From Rubrivivax rivuli (GTDB lineage: Bacteria; Pseudomonadota; Gammaproteobacteria; Burkholderiales; Burkholderiaceae_C), in assembly GCF_004016505.1 (NCBI RefSeq), contig NZ_SACR01000002.1, forward strand, positions 620,001-684,000: DNA of 64,000 nt, given 5' to 3'. The notes beneath the pieces are model-generated. The model searched no databases. It saw nothing but the letters and a program-made list of their open reading frames with translations, and was not told where the DNA came from. The stretch's first letter is position 1. Every line of letters starts with the position of its first letter. Below are positions 28,270 through 37,965 of the stretch, piece after piece. The position numbers were made by a program, and so were the translations under genes.

Positions 28270-29166
28270 TCAAGCCACGGCGGCAGCCGGCACCGACGGC
28301 TGCGCCAGAAAGTGCGCGAGCTCGGCATTGAAATCGGCCTCGCGCTCGAAGTAGGGCAGCGCGCCGGTGGGGTAGACGGTGATGCGCCAGTTCGGCCGTG
28401 CGCGCCAGCCTTCAAGGCCGCGGTAGTCGGTGAAGTCGCCGCGCACCCCGTGGCTCACCCACACGGGCTGCTGCAGGGCGTCGTAGACGGTGTGGATGTC
28501 GGCGCTGAACAGCCCGGCGCTCAGGAAGTGCAGCGGCGCGTGGCGCGCGCCGGGCTGGCGTGCGGTGAGGATGGCGTAGTCGGCCATCGCGGTGTCGATG
28601 TTCGGGCCGCCCCAGGTGCGGCGCAGGAAATAGCGCACCACGGGCGGCTTGGTGAGACCGTTGAACAGCGCCTGTGCCCAGCGCGGGTTGGCCAGCACGC
28701 GGTGCAGGGCGGGCAGCCCGCGCGTGGTGCCCGGCGCCTTGCGCCAGGCGCGCCGGCCCATGAAGCCGGTGGGGCTGACCAGCGCCAGCCGACCCCAGTG
28801 CGCCGGCTGTTCGGCCGCGGCGCGCGCCAGGAACTCGCAGCCCAGCGAGACCGCCAGCGCGTCCAGCGGCTGCGGCCCGCAACGTTCGCGCGCCAGCGCG
28901 GCCACCGCGTGCAGCGCGTCGGTCATCAGGCGCGGGGTGTAGGCGCGGTCTGTGCGCTCGCTGTAGCCATAGCCGGGCAGATCGGGCGCGAAGACGGTGC
29001 GCGTGGCGCGCCAGTGTTCGAAGAGCGGCCGCACCTCGGCAGCGGAAGCCGCGGCGTTGACGCTGTGCAGCAGCAGCAGCGGCGGGCCCTCGCCGGCCAC
29101 GTAACAGCTCAGGCCGTGGCGTTCGATGCGTTCTCCGGAGACGGCCGGCACCAAGGCGGGATGCAT
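28270..29166 (-). CDS. Alpha/beta hydrolase
   Basis: 298-residue alpha/beta-fold protein. The oxyanion/strand region LLLLHSVNAAASAAEV replaces the usual HGxxG, PDLPGYGYSER follows, and the nucleophile elbow reads LAVSLGCEFL, a G-less ALAVSLG with Ser as candidate nucleophile. The catalytic His usually near the end is not obvious after TGALPYFEREADFN. Substrate unknown. It lies 45 bp upstream of the pseudokinase on the same strand and is divergent from the acyltransferase. Confidence 0.78.
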   Translation of the reverse strand: MHPALVPAVSGERIERHGLSCYVAGEGPPLLLLHSVNAAASAAEVRPLFEHWRATRTVFAPDLPGYGYSERTDRAYTPRLMTDALHAVAALARERCGPQPLDALAVSLGCEFLARAAAEQPAHWGRLALVSPTGFMGRRAWRKAPGTTRGLPALHRVLANPRWAQALFNGLTKPPVVRYFLRRTWGGPNIDTAMADYAILTARQPGARHAPLHFLSAGLFSADIHTVYDALQQPVWVSHGVRGDFTDYRGLEGWRARPNWRITVYPTGALPYFEREADFNAELAHFLAQPSVPAAAVA

Positions 29167-29267
29167 CGCCCGATGCTACGGGTTAACGCCGAGCCCCGGG
29201 CAGCCCCGGGGGCAGCGGGGCCGGCCGGTGGCCGACAATCCGCCCGCCACCGATTCCCCGTTTCTGC

Positions 29268-29858
29268 ATGCACCGCACGATCTTCAGCACACCGGTGGTC
29301 AACACCTGCCTGCGCGCCGCTTCCCTGGCTTTCCTGCGCGCCACGGGCTGGCGCATCGAGGGTGAACTGCCGCCCGGCGCCACGAAAGCGGTGCTCATCG
29401 CCGCCCCCCACACCAGCAACTGGGACCTGCCCTACACGCTGATGGTGGCCTTCAGCCTGCGCCTGAACATCTACTGGATGGGCAAGGCCAGCATCTTCCG
29501 TTTTCCCTTCGGCCCGGTGATGCGCTGGCTGGGCGGCATTGCGGTGGACCGCAGCAAGACCAACAACCTGGTGCAGGCCTCGGCAGCGGCCCTGGTGCAG
29601 GCCGACGGGCCGGTGCAGCTGGTGGTGCCACCCGAGGGGACGCGCGGCAAGACCCGGCACTGGAAGACGGGCTTCTACTTCATCGCGCTGGAAGCCCGCG
29701 TGCCCATCGTGCTGGCCTACATGGACTACGCTGAAAAGCGCAGCGGCCTGGGCCCCGTGTTCACGCCCACGGGCGACGTGGAAGCCGACATGGGCGAGAT
29801 CAAGCGCTTCTACGCGCCCATCCGGGGCAAACGCGCCGACCTGTTCACCTCAGAATGA
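29268..29858 (+). CDS. 1-acyl-sn-glycerol-3-phosphate acyltransferase family protein (PlsC-like)
   Basis: 196-residue acyltransferase of phospholipid metabolism at the inner membrane. The catalytic HX4D motif is HTSNWD near residue 48, and the glycerophosphate-binding block is PPEGTRGKTRHWKTGFYFIA near 125-145. It is smaller than housekeeping PlsC, as are the family's accessory members. The 4-bp overlap with the next open frame suggests linkage to the downstream secreted protein. Confidence 0.88.
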   Translation: MHRTIFSTPVVNTCLRAASLAFLRATGWRIEGELPPGATKAVLIAAPHTSNWDLPYTLMVAFSLRLNIYWMGKASIFRFPFGPVMRWLGGIAVDRSKTNNLVQASAAALVQADGPVQLVVPPEGTRGKTRHWKTGFYFIALEARVPIVLAYMDYAEKRSGLGPVFTPTGDVEADMGEIKRFYAPIRGKRADLFTSE

Positions 29859-29896
29859 GCGCTGGCCGCGCAGCGCGGCCGCTGCGGGAGTTGTGC

Positions 29897-30457
29897 ATGC
29901 GTCTGAACAGCCGACCCTTCTGGCCCGGTGTGGGGCCCGGCGCAGGGCTCTCCGCCCTGGCGCTGGTGGCCTGCAGCCTGCTGCCGTCCGCGGCGGCGCA
30001 GGCCCCGGCGGCTGCGGCGAGGCCGCCGGTGCTGATCACGGAAGAGGAAGCCCGGCGCGAGGCCGCCGCCGGGCCGGCACCCGCGCTGCCCACGCCGACG
30101 CGCAGCCTGCCCGCCCCGGCTTCGGGGCCGGCCCCGCCGCGGCAGGTGCCAGGCATCGAGGTGCTGGCTCCGGTGGCCGACGGCCGCGCCGTGCCCTCGC
30201 CGTTGCGGCTGCAGGTGCAGTTCCTGCCGCCGGTGGATGCGCGCATCGTGCCGGGCAGCTTCCGCATCCTCTACGGCGTGCTCAAGCTCGATGTCACCGA
30301 GCGCCTGCAGCGCCATGCGCAGATCAGCGAAAGCGGCGTGGTGGTGGAGCAGGCCCAGGTGCCGCAGGGCACGCACCGGCTCTTCGTGCGCGTGGCCGAC
30401 GAGAAGGGGCGGGTGGCCGAGCAGGCGGTGGTGGTCCGCGTCGGGGCGCCGCGCTGA
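29897..30457 (+). CDS. Secreted or lipid-anchored protein of unknown function
   Basis: 186 residues from an ATG preceded by GGGAG at 7 bases, which I prefer over an in-frame ATG at 29855 (overlapping the acyltransferase by 4 bp). The N-terminus has a signal peptide with ALALVAC, a possible lipobox, ending SAAAQA. A Pro/Ala-rich linker leads to a beta-rich C-terminal domain (about 90-186: IEVLAPVADGRAVPSPLRLQ, GSFRILYGVLKLDVTERLQ) that looks like an Ig-like fold. No family recognised. Confidence 0.7.
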   Translation: MRLNSRPFWPGVGPGAGLSALALVACSLLPSAAAQAPAAAARPPVLITEEEARREAAAGPAPALPTPTRSLPAPASGPAPPRQVPGIEVLAPVADGRAVPSPLRLQVQFLPPVDARIVPGSFRILYGVLKLDVTERLQRHAQISESGVVVEQAQVPQGTHRLFVRVADEKGRVAEQAVVVRVGAPR

Positions 30458-30476
30458 GGCGCCGCCGGGCCGCCGG

Positions 30477-32180
30477 CTAGAAGTCGACGACCTCGACGCG
30501 CATCCCGCGCGAGACCAGCAGCGTGCGGCCCTGGTCGGCTTCGGCACGGCGCGAGAAGGGCAAGGCCACCACGCGCCAGTCGTCGCCCTGGGGCAGCACT
30601 TCCACCTGCAGCTTCTCGTGGCCCAGCGTGCGCAGCAGCGAAACCATGGCCACGCGCACCTGATCGGCTTCGGAACGCGTGCGCAGCGGGCGCGTGGTGA
30701 TGGCGAACACCGGCCCGCCAGCAGGCGCCGCGGCGCGCGCGGGCGCAGCGGTGGCCGCGGCCTGCGCGGACGGCGTGCCGGCGGCTGCAGCGGGTGCGCC
30801 GTCGGCGGCCTCGCCGGGCAAGCGGCGGGGCGTCGGTCCGGCGCGCCACACGCGGGGCAGGGTGCCGGCCGGTGGCGCGGCGCCCGGTTCGGGCGGCGCC
30901 GCAGCGGCTGCCGCGCCGGCCACAGGCACGGACACCGGCGCCGGCGCCGAAGCGGCGGGCGCTGCCGGCCGCAGCGCGGCACGCGCCTCGCGGGCCCGGG
31001 CTTTTTCTTCTTCGCTCAAGGGCGGCACGATGGACACGCGGGGCGTGCGGCCGGCCGCAGGCGACCCGGCCGCCGCGGCGCCAGACGCAGCGGCCTGGGG
31101 CGCAGGGGCGATGGGCACGGCATGGGCGCTGGGCGGGCCGGCGTGAGCCGGGGCCGGTGCACCCTCGACGACAGCCGTGGCCGTGGGCACGGGGTCAGGG
31201 CTGGCGGCGCTGGCCGCAGCCGCAGGGCCGTGGGCCGCATCAGGCGGCACCAGGGGGAGCGCGGCGGCCGAGGCGGCGGCCGAGGCGCCGGCCGCCGGCA
31301 CCGGCACGGCCGCGGAGGCCGCCGCAGCCGACGTTGCAACGGCCGACGCGGGCAGCGCCGCCCCTGCCCCGGCGGGCAGCACCAGGCCCGCAGGCCGCCA
31401 GATCCACAGCGGCAGGCCCACCAGCCCGGCGCCCAGCGCCAGCACGGCGGCACGGCGGGGCGTGCTGTGGATGCGCCGGCCCAGCACCTCGGGCTGCAGG
31501 CCGCTGCCCAGCAGCACGCGGCTCTTGCGGGTGTCGGTCTCCACCACCGCCGTGAGCAGCAGCACGCGCGCCAGCACACGGCCGGGCTCGGGCTTGCGGC
31601 CGGGCAGCAGGCTGTCGGCCTGCACCAGGCGCACCGGGCCGTCCACGGGCATGCGGGCCAGCACGCTGCCGTGCTTGAGCGCGAAGCGCGCCACCTGCCG
31701 CGGCGTCAGTGGGTCGATGAAGTCTTCGCTGAAGTCGGGCTTCAGAAGGGCGGGCGCCAGCGTGGCGAGCACGGCCGCGGCCTGCTCTTCGGCCAGCAGT
31801 TGCGCCTGGGTCTCGGGCGGCAGCGCGGCAAGTTCGCGGGCGCGGGCCAGCACCCGCTCGCGCAGGCGGCTGCGCTCGTGGCCCAAGGCATCGGGTGGGG
31901 CCGCCGGGCCTGCCTCGGCCTGTTGACCTTCGGCCAGCGCATGCGCGGGCTCGGCCGCCTCGGTCAGCACGGGCAACGGCGTGGCCGCAGCGGCGGCGAT
32001 GGCCTCGGCCGCGGCTTGCGCGGCACTCGGCGCGGTGTGCTGCGGCGCCGGGCCGGTGAAGGGGAGTGACACGTAACCCACGGCATGCACCTGCGCCGCG
32101 CCAATGCGGCGCGCCAGCGGGTGGCGGTTGTGCCACGCCACCACACGCGCAACCACGGCAGACAGGCGCAAGTGATCCAT
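30477..32180 (-). CDS. Ala/Pro-rich membrane protein with SPOR-like C-terminus
   Basis: 567 residues. The N-terminal 250 residues are cytoplasmic and charged (NRHPLARRIGAAQVHAVGYVSLP, then helical segments), one transmembrane helix follows (about 258-278, AVLALGAGLVGLPLWIWRPAG), then a long low-complexity Ala/Pro region (about 280-480). The last 75 residues (VRVAMVSLLRTLGHEKLQVE, WRVVALPFSRRAEADQ) resemble a SPOR domain, which binds denuded peptidoglycan. A cell-envelope role is inferred. The ATG at 32180 is chosen because the longer frame upstream is not protein-like. Confidence 0.65.
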   Translation of the reverse strand: MDHLRLSAVVARVVAWHNRHPLARRIGAAQVHAVGYVSLPFTGPAPQHTAPSAAQAAAEAIAAAAATPLPVLTEAAEPAHALAEGQQAEAGPAAPPDALGHERSRLRERVLARARELAALPPETQAQLLAEEQAAAVLATLAPALLKPDFSEDFIDPLTPRQVARFALKHGSVLARMPVDGPVRLVQADSLLPGRKPEPGRVLARVLLLTAVVETDTRKSRVLLGSGLQPEVLGRRIHSTPRRAAVLALGAGLVGLPLWIWRPAGLVLPAGAGAALPASAVATSAAAASAAVPVPAAGASAAASAAALPLVPPDAAHGPAAAASAASPDPVPTATAVVEGAPAPAHAGPPSAHAVPIAPAPQAAASGAAAAGSPAAGRTPRVSIVPPLSEEEKARAREARAALRPAAPAASAPAPVSVPVAGAAAAAAPPEPGAAPPAGTLPRVWRAGPTPRRLPGEAADGAPAAAAGTPSAQAAATAAPARAAAPAGGPVFAITTRPLRTRSEADQVRVAMVSLLRTLGHEKLQVEVLPQGDDWRVVALPFSRRAEADQGRTLLVSRGMRVEVVDF

Positions 32181-32266
32181 GATGAACCCCGATTCTCGGC
32201 AGCGCGGCACGCACACCAAGCCTGCATAAGCGCTGCCGCAGGCGGCCTGTTCCGCGCTTCGGGCCC

Positions 32267-32285
32267 GCCCACCGGCGCGGTGGGC
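32267..32285 (-). terminator. Hairpin after fahA
   Basis: GCCCACCG-GCG-CGGTGGGC forms a perfect 8-bp stem with a 3-base loop, 10 bases beyond the fahA stop on the minus strand. It marks the likely end of the homogentisate operon. No U-tract is seen. Confidence 0.5.
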
Positions 32286-32295
32286 CGAGAGAGGT

Positions 32296-33642
32296 TCAGG
32301 CCGGCATGACGGTGCCGCTGAGCGTGCCCAGGCCGATGCGCACGACGCCCGGCGCTTCGGCATAGGCGCGCATCAGCACGGTGTCGCCGTCCTCCAGGAA
32401 GCTGCGCCGCTCGCCATTGGGCAGCGTGATGGGCTCGCGCCCGGCGCGGCTAAGTTCCATCAGGCTGCCGCCCTGCCCCGGCCCGGGGCCCGAGAGCGTG
32501 CCGGTGCCGAAGAGATCGCCCGTGGCGAGGTTGCAGCCGTTGCTGCTGTGGTGGGCCAGCAGTTGCGCGGGGCTCCAGTACGCCGCTTCGGCGGCGTTGG
32601 CCTGAGACAGGCGCACCGGGTTCTGCCCGGCCGCGCGCATGGCGGCGGTGTGCAGCCAGACTTCGAGCGTGAGCGCGATGGCGCCGTGCTGCTGGTCGTG
32701 TGCGTCCAGCAGGTAGGGCAGCGGCGCGGGGTCGTCGGCCGGGCGCTGCATGGGGCGGCGGAAAGGCGCCAGCGCCTCGAAGCTGACCACCCAGGGCGAG
32801 ACCGAGGTGGCAAAACTCTTGGCCAGGAAGGGCCCGAGCGGCTGGTACTCCCAAGCCTGCAGGTCGCGCGCCGACCAGTCGTTGAGCAGCGAGACGCCGA
32901 AGAGGTGCTGCTCGGCCTTCTCGATGGGCACGGGCTGCCCCAGTTCGTTGCCCACGCCCACCCAGAGCGCAAGTTCCATCTCGTGGTCCAGCCGGCGGCT
33001 GGGGGCGTAGACGGGCGCGCCTTCCGCTTGCAGGCGCTGCTGGCCTTGCGGCCGGCGCACCGGGCCGCCCAGCCCCACCGATGACGCCCGGCCGTGGTAG
33101 CCGATGGGCACCCACTTGTAGTTGGGCAGCAGCGGGTTGTCGGGCCGCAGCAGGCGGCCGATGTTCGTGGCGTGGTGAATGCCGACGTAGAAATCGGTGT
33201 AGTCGCGCACCGTGCAGGGAAGGGCCATGCGCACGGCGTTCTGCGGGTGCAGGCAGACCTCCAGAAACGGCCCCTGCTCGCTGCCTTCGGCCAATGCGGC
33301 CGAGAGTGCCGCACGCAGCGCACGCCAGGCCGGCCGGCCCAGGGCCATGAAGGCCGGCAAATCGCCAGCGGCCAGGGGTTCCAGCAGCGGATGGACTTCG
33401 TCGGCCCAGGGGCACAGCTGCGCCGCGAGCTTGAGGTCGAGCACCTGGTCGCCGATGGCCACACCCACGCGCAAGGCGTGGTCGCTCGCGCGCTCGGCTT
33501 CTTGCGCGCCCAGGCGAAAGCGGCCCAGCGGCAGGTTCTGGATGGGGAAATCGGTGCCGGGCTCGTTGGCGCTGGCCACCCAGCTGCGCAGCGCGGGGTG
33601 GTGGGTGGCGTCGGTGAGCGGGGCGTTGTTGTTGTCGTTCAT
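32296..33642 (-). CDS. fahA: Fumarylacetoacetase
   Basis: 448-residue hydrolase that splits fumarylacetoacetate to fumarate and acetoacetate, the last step of the homogentisate pathway. Family motifs are CTVRDYTDFYVGIHHATNIGR (metal Asp and catalytic His), RRLDHEMELALWVGVGNELG (two metal Glu), LLNDWSARDLQAWEYQPLGP (metal Asp) and FLAKSFATSVSPWVV (Lys), plus GTGTLSGP near the end. The ATG at 33642 gives the standard FAH N-terminus. It follows hmgA by 37 bp. Confidence 0.95.
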   Translation of the reverse strand: MNDNNNAPLTDATHHPALRSWVASANEPGTDFPIQNLPLGRFRLGAQEAERASDHALRVGVAIGDQVLDLKLAAQLCPWADEVHPLLEPLAAGDLPAFMALGRPAWRALRAALSAALAEGSEQGPFLEVCLHPQNAVRMALPCTVRDYTDFYVGIHHATNIGRLLRPDNPLLPNYKWVPIGYHGRASSVGLGGPVRRPQGQQRLQAEGAPVYAPSRRLDHEMELALWVGVGNELGQPVPIEKAEQHLFGVSLLNDWSARDLQAWEYQPLGPFLAKSFATSVSPWVVSFEALAPFRRPMQRPADDPAPLPYLLDAHDQQHGAIALTLEVWLHTAAMRAAGQNPVRLSQANAAEAAYWSPAQLLAHHSSNGCNLATGDLFGTGTLSGPGPGQGGSLMELSRAGREPITLPNGERRSFLEDGDTVLMRAYAEAPGVVRIGLGTLSGTVMPA

Positions 33643-33679
33643 GGGCGGATCATGGCGCTTGCAGCGGCGCCATCCAGGT

Positions 33680-34978
33680 TCAAGGCTGAAAGTGGTCGGC
33701 CAGGCCGGCCCAGCATTGCGCATACGCGCCGTCGAGCAGCGCCGGCTGCAGCGCCCAGGCCGTGGGCCGCATGCGCCAGCGGCTTTCGAACATGAAGGCC
33801 AGTGTGTCTTCGAGCTTCTGCGGCGCCAATGCGGCGCTGCTGGCCTTGCCGAAGGCCTCGGTGTCGGGGCCGTGCGGCACGTGGCTGTTGTGCAGGCTCA
33901 TGCCACCGGGGCGGAAACCCTCGGGCTTGGCGTCGTACTGGCCCAGCACCAGGCCCATGAACTCGCTCATCACATTGCGGTGGTACCAGGGCGGGCGGAA
34001 GGTGTCTTCGGCCACCAGCCAGCGCGGCGGGAAGATCACGAAATCGACATTGGCCACGCCCGGCGTGTCGCTGGGGCTGGTGAGCACGGTGAAGATGCTC
34101 GGGTCGGGGTGGTCGAAGCTGATGCTGCCGATCGTGTTGAAGTGCGCCGTGTCGTACTTCAAGGGGCAGAGGTTACCGTGCCAGGCCACCACGTCGTAAG
34201 GGCTGTGGTCTTGGGTGGCCTGCCACAGCTGGCCGCCGGCCTTCTTGATGAGCTGCACGGGTGCAGGCGTGGCCTCGAAGGCCGCCACCGGCGCCTGGAA
34301 ATCGCGCGGGTTGGCCAGCCCGTTGCTGCCGATGGGGCCGAGCTCGGGCAGGCGGAAGGGCGCGCCGTAGTTCTCGCACACGTAGACGCGGCTCGGGCCC
34401 TGCACGTCCACGCTGAAAGCCACGCCGCGTGGCAGCAAGGCCACCTCGCCCGGGGCCACGTCGAGCACGCCGAGCTCGGTGGTGATGCACAAAGCGCCCT
34501 GCTGCGGCACGAGCAGCATCTCGCCGTCGTTGTTGATGAAGCAGCGGCGTGCGCCGCCCGTGAACATCGGGCGGTTGATGAGCACCAGGTGCGCGGCCAT
34601 GCCGTTCTGGGCTTCGGCATCGCCGTTGACGACCACGGTGCGCACGCCATCGATGAAATCGAGCGCGGTGTCTTCGGGCACCGGCACCGGGTGCCAGCGC
34701 AGCGGGTCGGGCGGCGCGTTCACGCCCTCGGCCAGGCCCGTTTTCCAAAGCGGCTGCGCGTAGGGCGTGTAGCCGCCCACCACCACCGCGGGCTGGCGGC
34801 GGTAGACCCAGGTGCGGCGGTTCTCCACGCGCGGCGCGGTGAAGGCGGTGCCGCTGAGGAGTTCGGCATACAGGCCGTGGGCCACGCGCTGCGGGCTGTT
34901 GCGGCCGACGGGCAGCGTGCCGGGCACGGCCTCGGTGGCGAAGTGGTTGCCGAAGCCGCTGAGGTAAGTGCGGGTCAT
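33680..34978 (-). CDS. hmgA: Homogentisate 1,2-dioxygenase
   Basis: 432-residue cupin-fold Fe(II) dioxygenase that opens homogentisate to maleylacetoacetate. It starts [19 protein letters not shown], the typical N-terminus. Iron ligands are visible in [15 protein letters not shown] (His, Glu) and NSHVPHGPD (His). Length is as usual. It overlaps the DUF2783 gene by 4 bp. A maleylacetoacetate isomerase gene is not present in the window, so that step must be encoded elsewhere. Confidence 0.96.
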   Translation of the reverse strand: MTRTYLSGFGNHFATEAVPGTLPVGRNSPQRVAHGLYAELLSGTAFTAPRVENRRTWVYRRQPAVVVGGYTPYAQPLWKTGLAEGVNAPPDPLRWHPVPVPEDTALDFIDGVRTVVVNGDAEAQNGMAAHLVLINRPMFTGGARRCFINNDGEMLLVPQQGALCITTELGVLDVAPGEVALLPRGVAFSVDVQGPSRVYVCENYGAPFRLPELGPIGSNGLANPRDFQAPVAAFEATPAPVQLIKKAGGQLWQATQDHSPYDVVAWHGNLCPLKYDTAHFNTIGSISFDHPDPSIFTVLTSPSDTPGVANVDFVIFPPRWLVAEDTFRPPWYHRNVMSEFMGLVLGQYDAKPEGFRPGGMSLHNSHVPHGPDTEAFGKASSAALAPQKLEDTLAFMFESRWRMRPTAWALQPALLDGAYAQCWAGLADHFQP

Positions 34979-35226
34979 GCGGAATCTCCAGGAGCAAGGC
35001 TCTCGCGCGCCAGCGCCAGGGCTTCGCCCAGCACGCGCAAGTCGCCGATGTGGTTGGCCAGCAGCAGCACGAGACGGGCGTTGAGCTGCTCGCTCTGCGC
35101 CTCGCTCAGGCCCTGGTGGGCTTGCACCAGCTGGTTGAAGAAGGTGTCGCCGGGCTCGTAGGCGTGGCGGTGCCGCTCGCCGGGCAGGCCGAAGTTCGCG
35201 ACGGTGATCAAGTGTTCGGGCTTCAT
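34975..35226 (-). CDS. DUF2783 domain protein
   Basis: 83-residue soluble protein matching the small DUF2783 family: [34 protein letters not shown] is the conserved helical core. It is sandwiched between the FAD monooxygenase and hmgA with 4-bp overlaps on both sides, an arrangement seen in several Burkholderiales. Its tight coupling suggests a helper of the monooxygenase or dioxygenase, but no function is known. Confidence 0.85.
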   Translation of the reverse strand: MKPEHLITVANFGLPGERHRHAYEPGDTFFNQLVQAHQGLSEAQSEQLNARLVLLLANHIGDLRVLGEALALARESLAPGDSA

Positions 35227-36908
35227 GCGGCGGCCTCGGCCTGCGCGTCCATCGCCAGCGCGCGGCGCCACGCGCGGTGCACGGCCTCGGCGCTGAAGCC
35301 GCGCCAGCGCGCGGCCACGTGCTGGTCGGGGCGCAGCAGGTAGACGGTGCCCGGGCGGGCGTCGCAGCGGCGCGCGGCGAGGCCTTGCACGTCCACCACA
35401 TGCGGCAGGCTGCAGTCGGTGTCGGCCGCCAGCACACACAGGGCCGCCACGCCAGCGGGCAGGCCGCGCAGCGCGGTGGCGGTGGCCGCATCGGGCAGGC
35501 CGAAGTGCAGCAGCGTGAAGCCCCCCTGCCCCAGGTGCTGCAGCAGCCAGGGCCGCGGGCCGGCCACGGGCGCGTCGTCCAGCGGCGCGCCGGGTTCCAT
35601 GCGGCCTTCGAAGGCGTCCGTGTCCGGCGTGTTCAAGGGGCTGCCGCGGTAGCAGCTGGGCACCGAGAGCCGGCCGCTGTTGACCAGGGCGCGCACGCCG
35701 GGCACGGCACCGGCCAGGCCCAGCACGGCGTCGCGCAGCGTGCGCGCGGCCGGTGTCTTGGGCGTCATGAACTCGGTGCTGCGCGTGCTGTTGAGCAGGT
35801 TCTCGTCGGCGGCAGCGCCGCGCTCGGCGTCGTAGCTGTCGAGCAGGCCTTCAGGCGCCTGGCCCGTGATCACCTGTTGCAGCTTCCACACCAGGTTGTC
35901 GGCGTCCTGCACGCCCGAGTTCGCGCCGCGCGCGCCGAAGGGCGAGACCTGGTGCGCGCTGTCGCCTGCGAACAGCAGCCGGCCGTGGCGGAACTTCGCC
36001 ATGCGCCGGCACTGGAAGGTGTAGACGCTCACCCATTCCAGCGTGAAGCCGATGTGGCCCCAGCCTTGCTGATCGAGCAGGCGGCGGATGCGCGGGGCCA
36101 CGCGTTCGGGCTGTTTCTCGGCCTCGGGGTCGGCCTGCCAGCCCAGCTGCAGATCGATGCGCCAGACGCCATCGGCCTCGCGGTGCATCAGCGCGCTTTC
36201 GCCATCGAAGAAGCTGGGCTTGAACCAGAAGCGGCGCTCGGTGCGCTCCAGCGGGAAGGGCTCGCCGTCGAGCAGCACGTCGGCAATCAGGAAGCGGTCC
36301 TGGAAGACCTGGCCGTCGATGTCCAGGCCCAGCGCGCGGCGTGTGGGGCTGCGCGCGCCATCGGCCACCACCAGCCAGTCGGCGTGCAGCGTGTAGCCGC
36401 CGTTCGGCGATTCAACGTGGAGCAGCGCGCCATCGGCCAAGGGCGTGACCTGGGCCACGCGGTGGCGCCAGCGCAGATCCAGGCCCTGCAGTTCGGCCGC
36501 ACGCTCCACCAGGAACTGCTCCAGGTGGTACTGCTGCAGGTTCACCATGCCCGGGCGCTGGTGGCCGGGCTCGGGCAGCAGGTTGAAGCTGAAGACCTCG
36601 CGCTCGCCCAGGAAGGTGCGGCCCACGTTCCAGGTGACGCCCTTGTCCACCACGCGCTGGCCCAGGCCCAGGCGGTCGAAGATCTCCAGCGTGCGCTTGG
36701 CATAGCAAAGCCCGCGCGAGCCCACCGAGACGGTGTCGTCGTCGTCCAGCAGCAGCACGGGCAGGCCGCGCTGCGCGGCGTCGATGGCCGCGCTCAGGCC
36801 CACCGGGCCGGCGCCCAGCACCACCAGCGGCACGCGGCGCGTCGATGCCGCGCCGACCTCGGGCGCCGCACCGGCCGCGTAGCGGGGCCAGGTGTAGGTG
36901 CTCAGCAC
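35223..36908 (-). CDS. Group A FAD-dependent aromatic monooxygenase (MhpA-like)
   Basis: 561 residues. FAD-binding N-terminus [22 protein letters not shown] motif in [14 protein letters not shown], and the GD motif in [23 protein letters not shown] near residue 315. A C-terminal thioredoxin-like domain (about 450-561) matches the MhpA/PgaE type. It probably hydroxylates a phenol. Because it is in one operon with hmgA and fahA, conversion of 3-hydroxyphenylacetate or a similar compound to homogentisate is plausible, but the substrate is inferred only from context. Confidence 0.88.
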   Translation of the reverse strand: MLSTYTWPRYAAGAAPEVGAASTRRVPLVVLGAGPVGLSAAIDAAQRGLPVLLLDDDDTVSVGSRGLCYAKRTLEIFDRLGLGQRVVDKGVTWNVGRTFLGEREVFSFNLLPEPGHQRPGMVNLQQYHLEQFLVERAAELQGLDLRWRHRVAQVTPLADGALLHVESPNGGYTLHADWLVVADGARSPTRRALGLDIDGQVFQDRFLIADVLLDGEPFPLERTERRFWFKPSFFDGESALMHREADGVWRIDLQLGWQADPEAEKQPERVAPRIRRLLDQQGWGHIGFTLEWVSVYTFQCRRMAKFRHGRLLFAGDSAHQVSPFGARGANSGVQDADNLVWKLQQVITGQAPEGLLDSYDAERGAAADENLLNSTRSTEFMTPKTPAARTLRDAVLGLAGAVPGVRALVNSGRLSVPSCYRGSPLNTPDTDAFEGRMEPGAPLDDAPVAGPRPWLLQHLGQGGFTLLHFGLPDAATATALRGLPAGVAALCVLAADTDCSLPHVVDVQGLAARRCDARPGTVYLLRPDQHVAARWRGFSAEAVHRAWRRALAMDAQAEAAA

Positions 36909-36917
36909 GGCGGCGCC

Positions 36918-37877
36918 TCAGCTCTCCAGGGCCTTCCACATCTCGATGTCGCGCTCGGCCGTCCAGATGCGCGGGTGGGTGTGGCCGCTCATCTCGTCGT
37001 AGCAGCGCGTCACGTCGAAGGGCATGCAGTGCTGGAAGATGACCCAGTGGCCGTACCTGGGCGCCAGCTTCGCCATCGTGGCCTTGTAGGTGGCGTTGAG
37101 ATCCAGCCCCGCCTTGACGCCGGCTTCGACGCTGGCGCGCACGTCGGCGATGAAGCTGCGCGTGCCGGCCAGACCCGCCGCCACGGCTTCGGGCGTGGTA
37201 AGCGCGGGGCCCCGGCCGGGCACCAGCTGCTGCGGCTGCAGCGCGGCGATGTTGTCCAACGTCTGCGGCCAGTCGGTGAAGTAGGCGTCGCCGGCGTAGG
37301 GCGTGGCGTCGAACTCCACCAGGTCGCCGCTGAACAGGATCTTCTGCTGCGGCAGCCAGGCCACCGTGTCGCCCTTGGTATGGCCGCGGCCCAGCTGCAG
37401 CAGCTGCACTTCGAGCTTGCCGAGCCACAGCGTCATCTTGCCGGTGAAGGTGATCGTCGGCCAGGTCAGCCCCGGCGGCACGCTCTCCACGTTGCGGAAC
37501 AGGCGCGGGAAGCGGCCGATCTCGCTGGCCTTGTCCTGCTCGCCGCGCTCCTTGATGAGGTCGAGCGTGTCTTCGCTCGCGATGATGTGCTCGGCGCCGT
37601 AGGCCGAAGCACCCAGCACACGCACCGCGTGGTAATGCGTGAGCAGCACGTAGCGGATGGGCTTGTCGGTGACTTCGCGGATGCGGCGGATCACGTCCTG
37701 CGCCATCACCGGCGTGGCCTGGGTGTCCAGCACCAGCACCGCGTCGTCGCCAATGATGATGCCGGTGTTGGGGTCGCCTTCGGCCGTGTAGGCGTAGGCG
37801 TTGTCGCTCAGGCGGGTGAAGCTGACCTGCTTCTCTTGCAAATCGGCCTGGCTGGCAAAGGTCTTGGTGGAAGTCAT
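36918..37877 (-). CDS. Metallo-beta-lactamase-fold protein with altered metal site
   Basis: 319 residues of the MBL fold (YAYTAEGDPNTGIIIGDDAVLVLDTQ at the N-terminus). The signature HxHxDH is changed to HYHAVR in LLTHYHAVRVLGASAYGA: the first two His remain, but Asp and the third His are replaced by Val and Arg. GRGHTKGDT and FSGDLVEF keep the next His and the bridging Asp, while the closing PGHG is PGRG. It is first in the homogentisate operon, 9 bp before the monooxygenase. It may be a lactonase or thioesterase with a changed centre, or a non-catalytic protein. Confidence 0.85.
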   Translation of the reverse strand: MTSTKTFASQADLQEKQVSFTRLSDNAYAYTAEGDPNTGIIIGDDAVLVLDTQATPVMAQDVIRRIREVTDKPIRYVLLTHYHAVRVLGASAYGAEHIIASEDTLDLIKERGEQDKASEIGRFPRLFRNVESVPPGLTWPTITFTGKMTLWLGKLEVQLLQLGRGHTKGDTVAWLPQQKILFSGDLVEFDATPYAGDAYFTDWPQTLDNIAALQPQQLVPGRGPALTTPEAVAAGLAGTRSFIADVRASVEAGVKAGLDLNATYKATMAKLAPRYGHWVIFQHCMPFDVTRCYDEMSGHTHPRIWTAERDIEMWKALES

Positions 37878-37922
37878 CGCGCACACCCGCTGAAGAACAT
37901 GGCCCTTGATGCTAGCGCACGA

Positions 37923-37939
37923 GTTCTGTATTGTCGAAC
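37923..37939. promoter_or_regulatory. Candidate IclR operator upstream of homogentisate operon
   Basis: GTTC-N9-GAAC, a 17-bp dyad in the 88-bp gap between the divergent MBL-fold gene and iclR. It lies in an AT-richer stretch suited for both promoters. IclR-family regulators of aromatic pathways bind such imperfect palindromes, so it is the best candidate, with low certainty. Confidence 0.35.
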
Positions 37940-37965
37940 GCATTAACCATCCACTAACGCTCATC

